In this document: piece by piece, positions 56,939 through 64,000 of the stretch
Layout: each line of letters starts with the position of its first letter
How positions within the stretch are numbered: the first letter of the stretch is position 1
DNA from: Oscillospiraceae bacterium
GTDB taxonomy: Bacteria > Bacillota > Clostridia > Oscillospirales > Acutalibacteraceae
Direction: 5' to 3'
DNA: 64,000 nucleotides
Assembly (NCBI GenBank): GCA_015066345.1
Contig: SVOQ01000013.1
Location: 1 to 64,000, forward strand
Translations under genes and position numbers: made by a program
The notes under the pieces: generated by a model
Database searches by the model: none
Told to the model about the DNA's origin: nothing
Seen by the model: only the letters and a program-made list of their open reading frames with translations

Positions 56939-58345
56939 TCAGAATCTTTTCCAGAAATCTTTACCCCAAGGGTGCGATTGTTCTTCCCATTCATCACGGT
57001 GGTTGAGGATTTTTTCTCGCATTTCATCCACCTTGTTTTTATATTTTTCATCCGTCGCAAGGTTGTTGGTTTCCCAAGGGTCATTTTTAATATCATAAAG
57101 GAAGGTCCATTTGTCTTCTTCGCTATCCCCGTTACGATATTCAATTAACTTGTAGTTTTCGTCTTTTACCCCACGTACGAAATTATCAAATATTAAGTAT
57201 AATTCGTCGCGGAATTTATCCCCGTGTTCACCGTCAAGAAGCTCCGCAAAACTTTTACCGTCAACGGAGGAGGGGATATCTATACCTGTTTTTTCGCAAA
57301 GTGTGGGGAAAATATCGTAAAGATAAACGTAGGCGTCGTTTCTTTTGTTCTTTGCGATTCCCGGACCCGCCATTATAAGGGGAATACGAACGCCGTGTTC
57401 GTAAATATCCTCTTTGCCGAGCCAACCGTGTTGACCCACCGCAAGACCGTTATCACCTGTAAAGACTATAATTGTATTATCCTCTTCGCCCGATTGGAGA
57501 AGTGCCTCAAGAAGTCGACCTATTTCATAATCAAGGTGGGTTATCATTGCAAAATACTCGGCAATGTGGCGTTTGATTTCTTTTTCCTCTCGCGGATATG
57601 CGGCGAGATGCTCGTCACGATGGACCATAAGAGGGTAGTTTGTATCAATAATTTCCTGAAAATTAGGTGGTAGAGTTATTTTTTCGGGGTCATACATCCG
57701 GCGGAAACTGTCGGGCATTGTACGAGGGTCGTGGGGTGCTAAATAAGCGAGATAAATAAAGAAAGGTTTATCTTTGTTTGCGTTTTCTTTAAGCAGTTCA
57801 ATTGCCGAATCCGTGAGCAACGTGCTTGAGTGTTTGCCCGGGTCAAATTCGTCGCAATGTTGTTCCTGAGGGTGGTTATCGCTATAAAAATCCACTACAA
57901 AATTTATTACATTATCGTATTTACCCGTAGGGTCAAATCGGCACGTGGGTACATTCCAATGGTCCCACATTCCGCCGAAGAAAATCTTTGCCCCCTGTGT
58001 AAAGCTACGGGCGTAAGCGGGGCAACCGTTATGCCATTTGCCGAGACCTATTGTTTCGTAGCCGTTGTTTTTAAAGGTTTCCGCAAGGGTTTTATGTTGC
58101 TCGGGAATATTACCGCCTAAATCCTCAAGGTGAAAGGGATTTCTTCCCGATAAAATCATAGCACGGCTTGGCATACACACCGCACCACAGGTACCACCGG
58201 CAATATGCGCACGGACAAAGGATGTGCCTCGTTCAGTAAGTTTATCAAGATTCGGAGTGATAATTTCACTGTTGCCGAGGGCGTGAATAGTATCAAAACG
58301 CTGGTCGTCGGCTACTATAAATAAAATATTCGGCTTTTTACTCAT
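56939..58345 (-). CDS. Sulfatase (Cys-type)
   Basis: 468 residues. The sulfatase signature CMPSR (Cys57 to Arg61, in GGTCGAVCMPSRAMILSGR) has the cysteine that is turned into formylglycine by a maturase (none in this window). NILFIVADDQRFD and IIVFTGDNGLAVGQHGWLGKED carry the metal-binding Asp/Asn/His. No signal peptide is obvious. It removes sulfate from a glycan such as mucin or glycosaminoglycan. First gene of an operon with DUF1349. Confidence 0.93.
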   Translation of the reverse strand: MSKKPNILFIVADDQRFDTIHALGNSEIITPNLDKLTERGTSFVRAHIAGGTCGAVCMPSRAMILSGRNPFHLEDLGGNIPEQHKTLAETFKNNGYETIGLGKWHNGCPAYARSFTQGAKIFFGGMWDHWNVPTCRFDPTGKYDNVINFVVDFYSDNHPQEQHCDEFDPGKHSSTLLTDSAIELLKENANKDKPFFIYLAYLAPHDPRTMPDSFRRMYDPEKITLPPNFQEIIDTNYPLMVHRDEHLAAYPREEKEIKRHIAEYFAMITHLDYEIGRLLEALLQSGEEDNTIIVFTGDNGLAVGQHGWLGKEDIYEHGVRIPLIMAGPGIAKNKRNDAYVYLYDIFPTLCEKTGIDIPSSVDGKSFAELLDGEHGDKFRDELYLIFDNFVRGVKDENYKLIEYRNGDSEEDKWTFLYDIKNDPWETNNLATDEKYKNKVDEMREKILNHRDEWEEQSHPWGKDFWKRF

Positions 58346-58478
58346 AAAAGCACCACCTGTATCTAAGGATAATTTTAATCAGATGAAATTATTATACTAT
58401 TCACACAATAAAAAAACAATCCCGTAAAAGTTTTGAGGTGACTTTTGAATTTAACGGTGTTTATGCTTTGAAATTCGG

Positions 58479-58507
58479 TTGAATTCTTCTTTTGCCTGTG
58501 TTACAAT
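58479..58507 (+). promoter_or_regulatory. Promoter of the beta-helix protein gene
   Basis: TTGAAT (58479-58484) and TACAAT (58502-58507) with a 17-base spacer, 29 bases before the start. Confidence 0.7.
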
Positions 58508-58535
58508 GACAAAAACATCAAAAAAGAGGGATATT

Positions 58536-61169
58536 ATGAAAACCGGAATCAAAAACTTAGTGTGCATAGTTATGGCTTTGTGCTTGTGTTCTGTCATTTT
58601 AGGCGAGGTCGGCTTGACTTCTCTTGCGGTAAATGAAAAAGTCGGTGATGTAGTCCTTTATGTTTCTCCCGATGCCACGGATACCGGCGAGGGTACATTG
58701 GCATCTCCCGTAAGCCTTTTGGGTGCTAAAGAGATGCTCAAAGGCTTAAAAAACGAAAAGACGAGTGCAACCGTTTATCTTCTCGGCGGAACATATTATT
58801 TTGACGATGTTTTATGCTTTAATTCTGAAGATATGTCCAATGTTACGTATAAGGCTTACGATGAAAAAGAAGTTTTTTTCTCCGGTGCTTATGAAATCAA
58901 TGGTTTTAAAGAAAGTGAAGCTAACGGGGTTAAGGTTTTTACTAAGAAGCTTGATACTTCTTCGGATAACTGGTATTTTAAATCCCTTTTCAGCGATAAC
59001 GGTGAACTTAATATAACCCGTTTCCCCGAAGAAGGCTATTTTACGGTTAAAGCAACCGCGCCCGAGGATGACCTTTGGACTGAAGAAAACAGACCTTGGG
59101 AATTCACTTACGGTCAACGCTCTTTCTACGCAAATACAGAGGATATTCCCTCGGAATTTCATAACGAGGAAGATGTTAATATTCGTATTCTCCATTATTG
59201 GCACGATGAGCTTATGAATATTACGTCTTTTGATTCAAAAAGCGGAAAAATAGGTTTATCAAGACCCTCTTCTATGGAAATAAGAGATATTGACCGATAT
59301 TATTTTGAAAATGTTTTTGAGGCACTCAATGAACCGGGTGAATGGTATCTCGATAAAGTTTCGGGTGTTCTTTACTATGTTCCCAAAGAGGGCGAAAAAG
59401 CCGATACACTCACCCTTTATGGCTCAAATATTGACCGTCTTATTGATATAAGCGGTGTTGACGGTATTTCCTTTGAGGGTGTTCATTTTACCCGTACTGA
59501 TTGGGTAGAGCCAAAAGCGGACGGTTTTTATGCAGGAACCTGGTGGGAAGAAAATAATATGGACTTTCCCCAAGCAGCAATATTTGTTGACGGTGTCGTT
59601 GCCGTTGAGTACGCAGAGAATATTCACTTTAAAAACTGTGAGTTTACCGATTTAGGCGGTACAGCCGTAAAAATGAAATTCGGAGTTAAGAATTCTTCGG
59701 TTGAAAACTGCTATTTTGAAAATATTGCGGCAACAGCTATTTATGTAGGTGGCGAAAACTGTCTTCCCGAGCAGGAAAACTATACTCAGAATATAACAAT
59801 TAAAAACAACGAAATCTATAAATACGGCAGAAAATTCTTCTGCGCTATCGGTATTCATATAACCTTCTGCGATACTGCCGAAGTAGTGAATAATGAAATC
59901 CACGACGGTTACTATACGGGTATTTCTGTCGGTTGGATTTGGGGCTATGCTTACCACGTAACCAAAAATGTAAATATCAGTCGAAACCTCATTTATAATA
60001 TCGGTCAGGGTTGGCTTTCCGATATGGGCGGTATTTATATGCTCGGTAAACAACCCGGTACTGTTTTAAAGGAAAATGTTATACATAATGTTGCTGCCGA
60101 CCCCGGTGAAGGCGGTTACGGCGGATGGGGTATTTACCTTGACGAAGGCTCATCATATATGGAGGTTGAGAAAAACCTTGTGTATGCCTGCGGTAACCAG
60201 AGTTTTAATGTGCATTACGGTGAGGGTAATATCATCCGAAATAATATAGCCGCTCTCAGTGGTGAGGGTCTTATGAGTCCCGGTGTAGATAAGGGCGAAA
60301 CCCACGCAACGGCAATATATTATAACAATATTTTCCTTACATATAATAAAGCCCCGATTTATATCGAAATGTTAAATTCTTCCCATTTTTATGATAACGG
60401 TAACCTTATGTGGAGCGTAACCGAGGGGGATGAGTTGTACTTTACTTCGGGTGAAAAATCATACTCATTAAAAATAGCACAGAGTAAGGGTCTTATTCAC
60501 TATCCGACAGTTGCCGACCCCGGTTTCAAGGATCCGCTTAATTTTGACTTTACATTAGCAGAGGATAGCCCTGCATTTGCTTTGAATTTTGAAGCATGGG
60601 ATTATTCGGTGGCAGGTACAGTTAAAGATTCTGTTATCGGTATTAACAGAGAGGGCGGTAAAACACCCTATAACGCAGAATCAGAGCTTCAGCCTGATAA
60701 AGAATTTGAACACAATGTATTTGAAAACTACCTTTCTTATATACTTTTTGCACTTCCTGTATTATTGGCTTTGGTTTGGCTTGTTGTAGGTGTAATTAAG
60801 GGTAAAAAGACGGTTGCGTTACCGATATTTGCAGTGGTTCTTTCAATTCCGTTATTTGTTGCAGTTTACTATTTGTATCTCGAATGGATAGAAATTCTCT
60901 ATTTCATTTCTGTTTTTGCATTAGCGGCTCTGGCATCCGTTCTTCCCACTTGCGTTGCAATTGAAAAGGGTAAAACCAAGAAGGGTGTAATTTTAGCATT
61001 TGTTATTAATTTCATTCTTTCAGCGGGTATTTTCCTTGGTCTTGCGGGTATACTTAATATGCTTTTGCGTTCGGGAAGCCCTGAAGTAATATCTATTACT
61101 TGCGGAGCAATGTTTGTTTATATGCTTGTTGAAACTATCCGTCTTTTAAAAGCCTATAAAAGGAAATAA
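58536..61169 (+). CDS. Secreted right-handed beta-helix protein with a C-terminal membrane domain (GH141-like)
   Basis: 877 residues from the ATG at 58536 (AAAGAGGG ahead); an earlier in-frame start at 58479 falls inside the promoter. A signal peptide (about 1-30) is followed by a large parallel beta-helix (VLYVSPDATDTGEGTLASPV start, PbH1-type turns with VVNNEIHDGYYTGISVGW, IRNNIAALSGEG). The layout resembles GH141/pectate-lyase-like polysaccharide enzymes. The last 150 residues form about five membrane helices (YILFALPVLLALVWLVVGVI onward), which tether it to the membrane. The catalytic residues are not identified here. Confidence 0.8.
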   Translation: MKTGIKNLVCIVMALCLCSVILGEVGLTSLAVNEKVGDVVLYVSPDATDTGEGTLASPVSLLGAKEMLKGLKNEKTSATVYLLGGTYYFDDVLCFNSEDMSNVTYKAYDEKEVFFSGAYEINGFKESEANGVKVFTKKLDTSSDNWYFKSLFSDNGELNITRFPEEGYFTVKATAPEDDLWTEENRPWEFTYGQRSFYANTEDIPSEFHNEEDVNIRILHYWHDELMNITSFDSKSGKIGLSRPSSMEIRDIDRYYFENVFEALNEPGEWYLDKVSGVLYYVPKEGEKADTLTLYGSNIDRLIDISGVDGISFEGVHFTRTDWVEPKADGFYAGTWWEENNMDFPQAAIFVDGVVAVEYAENIHFKNCEFTDLGGTAVKMKFGVKNSSVENCYFENIAATAIYVGGENCLPEQENYTQNITIKNNEIYKYGRKFFCAIGIHITFCDTAEVVNNEIHDGYYTGISVGWIWGYAYHVTKNVNISRNLIYNIGQGWLSDMGGIYMLGKQPGTVLKENVIHNVAADPGEGGYGGWGIYLDEGSSYMEVEKNLVYACGNQSFNVHYGEGNIIRNNIAALSGEGLMSPGVDKGETHATAIYYNNIFLTYNKAPIYIEMLNSSHFYDNGNLMWSVTEGDELYFTSGEKSYSLKIAQSKGLIHYPTVADPGFKDPLNFDFTLAEDSPAFALNFEAWDYSVAGTVKDSVIGINREGGKTPYNAESELQPDKEFEHNVFENYLSYILFALPVLLALVWLVVGVIKGKKTVALPIFAVVLSIPLFVAVYYLYLEWIEILYFISVFALAALASVLPTCVAIEKGKTKKGVILAFVINFILSAGIFLGLAGILNMLLRSGSPEVISITCGAMFVYMLVETIRLLKAYKRK

Positions 61170-61177
61170 TATAAGAA

Positions 61178-61212
61178 AAAAGCGACAGGGTTCACTCCTT
61201 GTCGCTTTTACT
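61178..61212. terminator. Bidirectional terminator
   Basis: AAAAGCGACA (61178-61187) pairs with TGTCGCTTTT (61200-61209); inner GGG/CTCC bases partly extend it. Confidence 0.85.
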
Positions 61213-61228
61213 TATATTTATTGAGTTT

Positions 61229-61924
61229 TTAGTCCAGAATTCTACCGTCGGTGGATATTACAACTATTCGCCAAGGTATAAATTTACCACTTGCTTGTAA
61301 GGCTTTTTTAACCGCGTTCTCAATACCCGAACAACAGGGTACTTCCATTCTCGCAACGGTTACACTTTTAATGTTATTATTTGCTATTATAGCGGTTAAT
61401 TTGTCAGCATAATCAACCGCGTCAAGCTTCGGGCAACCTATAAGGGTGATGTGATTTCTGATAAATTCGTTATGGAAATTACCGTAAGCGTAAGCGGTAC
61501 AATCCGCCGCAATCAACAGGTTTGCTCCGTCAAAATAGGGTGCGTTTACGGGAACGAGTTTTATCTGAACGGGCCATTGGGATAATTGAGTCTGTGCGGG
61601 AGCGGTTGGTGTAGCTGAAGTACCGGGTGTCGGTTTAATGGATTTCATTTGCGTTCCGGGACAACCGCAGGGTAATGTGCCCTGTTTCTTGGCTTTTGCT
61701 TCAAGAACCGCCGATTCATTGTAAGCGGGTGCTTCCCTTTCTTCAAAGGAAATGGCGTCTACGGGACACGCAGGTAAACAGTCACCAAGTCCGTCGCAAT
61801 AGTCCTCGCGAACGAGTTTCGCTTTACCGTTTATCATTTCGATAGCACCTTCGTGACAAGCGGATGCACAAGCACCGCAACCGTTACATTTGTTTTCATC
61901 TATTTTAATAATTTTTCTAATCAT
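61229..61924 (-). CDS. 4Fe-4S ferredoxin-like protein (FrdX-type, next to Crp/Fnr regulator)
   Basis: 231 residues. The N-terminus has a complete [4Fe-4S] motif CNGCGACASACHE and a second motif CDGLGDCLPACP in which the second cysteine is leucine, typical of this group. A further CGCPG, a Pro/Thr-rich linker and a C-terminal domain with IAADCTAYAYGNFH, LIGCPKLD and EVPCCSGIE follow. Related proteins sit beside hybrid-cluster-protein genes in clostridia and are linked with nitrosative stress; no hcp lies in this window. It is divergent from the regulator at 62014. Confidence 0.85.
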   Translation of the reverse strand: MIRKIIKIDENKCNGCGACASACHEGAIEMINGKAKLVREDYCDGLGDCLPACPVDAISFEEREAPAYNESAVLEAKAKKQGTLPCGCPGTQMKSIKPTPGTSATPTAPAQTQLSQWPVQIKLVPVNAPYFDGANLLIAADCTAYAYGNFHNEFIRNHITLIGCPKLDAVDYADKLTAIIANNNIKSVTVARMEVPCCSGIENAVKKALQASGKFIPWRIVVISTDGRILD

Positions 61925-61955
61925 AAGTTAACTCCTCTCTTGATTTTACAATAGG

Positions 61956-61997
61956 ATTATAATACACTAATTAAAACAAGTCGGTTGTTTTTACAAC
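61956..61997. promoter_or_regulatory. Shared divergent promoter with GTTGT-N4-ACAAC operator
   Basis: The palindrome GTTGTTTTTACAAC (61984-61997) ends 22 bases from the minus-strand -10 box TATAAT (61961-61956), placing its centre about 41.5 before the ferredoxin-like gene's start. The same AT stretch (TATAAT 61958-61963) can serve the plus-strand regulator gene, where the palindrome would lie downstream of the start and near the ribosome site (repression). Confidence 0.65.
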
Positions 61998-62013
61998 AGA
62001 AAAGAGATGCTTT

Positions 62014-62673
62014 ATGAGAAAATATATCCATATTCTTAAAAATACACAGATGTTTAGTGGCGTAGGAGATGATGAAATATCGTCAATGCTCTCCTGCCTT
62101 GGTGCAAGGCTTTCTGAATTTAAAAAAGGCGATTATGTGCTTCGTCAGGGTGAACATATCGGCAATATTATGGTACTCGTCAGTGGTAATCTTCATATAC
62201 AAAATGACGATTATTGGGGTAACAGAAGTATACTTGGTCATATTGGTGTGGGCGATATGTTCGGCGAAGCTTACGTAGCACCCGAAAGCGGTCCTATATT
62301 AAATGATGTAGTAGCCATAGAGGATAGCACCGTAATATTTTTTGATGTAAAAAGAATAATTACAACCTGTCCCTCTGCCTGTGGTTTTCACGCACTTGTA
62401 GTGCAGAATTTGTTTTTCGCTATTTCCGAAAAGAACAGAAAACTTGTTCAAAAGCTGGGGCATATGTCCAAACGGTCTACGAGGGAAAAACTTATATCAT
62501 ATTTGTCACAGGAGTCAAAACGACATAACAGTTCAAGTTTTGCCATTCCCTTTAACCGTCAGCAATTAGCGGATTTTTTATCCGTTGACAGAAGTGCAAT
62601 GTCAAATGAACTGTGTAAAATGCGTGACGAGGGTCTTTTAGAGTTTCAGAAAAATCAATTTAAACTGTTATAA
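62014..62673 (+). CDS. Crp/Fnr family transcriptional regulator (ferredoxin-linked, HcpR-like)
   Basis: 219 residues: beta-barrel sensor domain (about 1-140; VLRQGEHIGNIMVLVSGN) and winged helix with FNRQQLADFLSVDRSAMSNELCKM. Lacks the four N-terminal Fnr cysteines, so the ligand is not an Fnr cluster; Cys at 29 and Cys near 118-122 (TCPSACG) are candidates for redox or heme sensing. Its neighbour is a ferredoxin-like gene of the type linked with hcp, and the intergenic palindrome is probably its operator. Nitric-oxide sensing as in HcpR is inferred. Confidence 0.85.
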   Translation: MRKYIHILKNTQMFSGVGDDEISSMLSCLGARLSEFKKGDYVLRQGEHIGNIMVLVSGNLHIQNDDYWGNRSILGHIGVGDMFGEAYVAPESGPILNDVVAIEDSTVIFFDVKRIITTCPSACGFHALVVQNLFFAISEKNRKLVQKLGHMSKRSTREKLISYLSQESKRHNSSSFAIPFNRQQLADFLSVDRSAMSNELCKMRDEGLLEFQKNQFKLL

Positions 62674-62674
62674 T

Positions 62675-63739
62675 TTATTTTTCGAGAGACCATTTTTGTT
62701 GCATTATTAGTGCGGGGACGTAGTCATTATCCCTTGTGTAGAAGGCGGTGATTAAATCACCGTTATCAAGTTCAATTGTTGAGGGGTAGCCTAAATCATC
62801 GGTGTCGTTTCCGTAGTATAAAACGGTTTCGTCGCTCCAGGTTTCACCGCCATCGGTACTGAATATTGCCCGGATTCCGTAAGGTCTGGCTCTATGTGAA
62901 AATGTTGAAATCAATACTCCCGATGAATGCATAAATAAATGTCCGGGAGCCCCACTGTCGTCTCTTACAATTTGCTTGGGTTTACTCCAGGTTACGCCGT
63001 TATCAAGAGAAACGGTCTGGTAAAGAGTGAACAGTGTTTCGTCCTCATTTTCTGCACGAAGGTGGCATATTATTTTTCCGTTTTTTAGTTGAATTGCGTG
63101 GGGCTCGTAGAAATAAATATCTTTAAATTCATCGTATTTATATATACCCAACTCACCCCGTAAGGTCATTTCACCCGTATCGGTGTTAATGGTGTGGGCT
63201 TCAATATGGTTATGTATGCCGAGGCGTCTTCCGACCCATAAAACCGTACCGTCATTAAGCACGGTAGGTCCGTGGGGTGATGAAACGGGGGATTTATATA
63301 TCTTACCGAAGGTTTCGCCGTAGTCTTTACTTATTCTGAAACTGATTCCGAGAGCCTCCGCCTCATCCTCGGGGGAAACGGAATTTATATAATCAAAGCA
63401 TTCCTTGGTCTGGGGCATATTTTCTCTTTGGAATTCCAGTGTATTATTAAATGTAGTGGCAATAAGACCGCTTTCGCCGAAAACGGTGAGACCAACATCC
63501 CGGTCATCGAGCACCGTATCAAAAACGGGTACGGGTTTTGAATAAGTTTCGCCATTATCGTCACTGAACGCTAAAACGCCCTTGCCGAAAGGACATATAT
63601 GCTCCACTCGGTAGCCTGAAGCCCCGACGCATATTTTACCGTTCTGAAGTTTTGCAACAGTTGGCCACGCAAAGTACGCGTGGTGACTTTCGGTATTAGT
63701 CATAACAACTTTCGGTGAACCGATTAATTTAATATTCAA
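62675..63739 (-). CDS. Sialidase-like BNR/Asp-box protein
   Basis: 354 residues with four Asp boxes of the form SxDxGxTW: FSDDNGETYSKP, ISKDYGETFGKI, VSLDNGVTWSKP and FSTDGGETWSDE. This is a six-bladed beta-propeller of the sialidase superfamily. No signal peptide is evident, and the FRIP motif is not seen, so true sialidase activity is uncertain; other exo-glycosidases or sialate-related enzymes share the fold. It ends 2 bases from the convergent regulator. Confidence 0.8.
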   Translation of the reverse strand: MNIKLIGSPKVVMTNTESHHAYFAWPTVAKLQNGKICVGASGYRVEHICPFGKGVLAFSDDNGETYSKPVPVFDTVLDDRDVGLTVFGESGLIATTFNNTLEFQRENMPQTKECFDYINSVSPEDEAEALGISFRISKDYGETFGKIYKSPVSSPHGPTVLNDGTVLWVGRRLGIHNHIEAHTINTDTGEMTLRGELGIYKYDEFKDIYFYEPHAIQLKNGKIICHLRAENEDETLFTLYQTVSLDNGVTWSKPKQIVRDDSGAPGHLFMHSSGVLISTFSHRARPYGIRAIFSTDGGETWSDETVLYYGNDTDDLGYPSTIELDNGDLITAFYTRDNDYVPALIMQQKWSLEK

Positions 63740-63770
63740 AAGAATACCACCTTTTTTACGATATAAAATT

Positions 63771-63799
63771 ATTTTATATAATTATATTGTTTGTGTCAA
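63771..63799 (-). promoter_or_regulatory. Promoter of the sialidase-like gene
   Basis: On the minus strand TTGACA (63799-63794) and TAAAAT (63776-63771) are 17 bases apart. Confidence 0.75.
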
Positions 63800-63812
63800 T
63801 ATTGCGAAACTG

Positions 63813-63840
63813 TTGCTTTTTGTTGTTATGGTGATATAAT
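63813..63840 (+). promoter_or_regulatory. Promoter of the histidine phosphatase gene
   Basis: TTGCTT (63813-63818) and TATAAT (63835-63840) with a 16-base spacer. Confidence 0.55.
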
Positions 63841-63879
63841 TTAACTGATGAATTTTTAGTTTATAAACAGGTGAAAAAT

Positions 63880-64000
63880 ATGGAAAATAATGACACTTTG
63901 CAAATTATATTTATAAGACACGCGCAAACGGATTATGATGATATAGGCGACAGAGACCCAAGTGACGGTGAACTTACTGCAGAAGGTGAGCAACAGTGCC
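63880..64000 (+). CDS. Histidine phosphatase family protein, 5' end (cut by window edge)
   Basis: ATG at 63880 with CAGGTG ahead; 40 codons are visible. The product has the phosphate-binding RHAQT motif (residues 13-17) after a hydrophobic strand, and the LTAEGEQQ segment, as in phosphoglycerate-mutase-like phosphatases, where the first His is phosphorylated. The catalytic His near the C-terminus is outside the window. Confidence 0.8.
   Translation, partial: MENNDTLQIIFIRHAQTDYDDIGDRDPSDGELTAEGEQQC

Noticed and set aside
1-64000. tRNA or rRNA genes
   Set aside because: Looked for T-loop/anticodon-like patterns and conserved rRNA segments by eye; none convincing.

Overview
The window looks like a chromosomal stretch of a low-GC, anaerobic, Gram-positive Clostridia-type bacterium (Oscillospirales/Ruminococcaceae-like, probably a gut organism). 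The evidence is a complete Rnf ferredoxin:NAD oxidoreductase operon, indolepyruvate:ferredoxin oxidoreductase, a sporulation protein (YunB), the paired YmfF/YmfH M16 peptidases, strong AGGAGG-type ribosome sites, perfect sigma-A promoters (TTGACA-17-TATAAT) and secreted enzymes for host or plant glycans (sulfatase, sialidase-like protein, GH36, GH95-like, beta-helix protein). No rRNA, tRNA, CRISPR array or intact transposase gene was found.

Layout. 1-1300: edge of an accessory locus with a cut gene, a one-helix membrane protein, an Rhs-protein remnant and a 100-bp direct repeat. 1.4-5.9 kb: M16 peptidase pair, lgt, folD. 6.1-11.5 kb: a 1041-residue BspA-type leucine-rich-repeat surface protein followed by a zinc-ribbon/TIR/membrane protein. 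11.6-15.4 kb (minus): five-gene operon (PRTase, rsmI, membrane protein, TIM-barrel sugar isomerase, SDR). 15.5-24.7 kb: DUF1643, acyl-CoA ligase plus iorA/iorB, esterase, yunB, apgM, sugar isomerase. 25.1-26.7 kb: a LexA-box-controlled phage-like replication pair. 26.8-31.8 kb: purC, hydrolase lipoprotein, DUF2804, PfkB kinase and pentose-phosphate epimerase. 32.0-41.1 kb: rnfCDGEAB with NusG-II protein, Gx transporter, a duplicated lipoprotein and ApbE. 41.2-46.8 kb: membrane GH36, thioredoxin system with a Crp/Fnr regulator, membrane phosphatase/phosphodiesterase. 47.6-54.1 kb: a Type III-like restriction-modification island with a HEPN-like protein between Res and Mod, bounded by two near-identical hairpin sequences. 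54.2-64 kb: glycan-degradation cluster, a second Crp/Fnr regulator with a ferredoxin-like protein, and a cut histidine-phosphatase gene.

The most unusual signal is a family of intergenic arrays (16.16-16.5, 24.74-25.03, 26.67-26.78, 29.98-30.17 and 46.94-47.39 kb). Short constant words (GTGATGTT/GTGAAGTT, ATATCGC, GGGGGACC/GGTGG) alternate with tiny hairpins whose stems change from unit to unit while staying complementary. The arrays lie at gene 3' ends, in two cases supply the stop codon of the gene before them, and one is flanked by a 26-bp duplication of a gene end. A separate 276-bp element with 27-bp terminal inverted repeats fits exactly between the rnfA stop codon and the rnfB ribosome site.

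Two regulatory circuits can be read from the DNA. A 15-bp palindrome (TGTGAYNNNGTCACA) lies at -41 of both trxA and trxB, beside a Crp/Fnr gene. A different palindrome (GTTGT-N4-ACAAC) lies at about -41.5 of the ferredoxin-like gene, next to the second Crp/Fnr gene. Both suggest class II activation of redox or nitrosative-stress genes.
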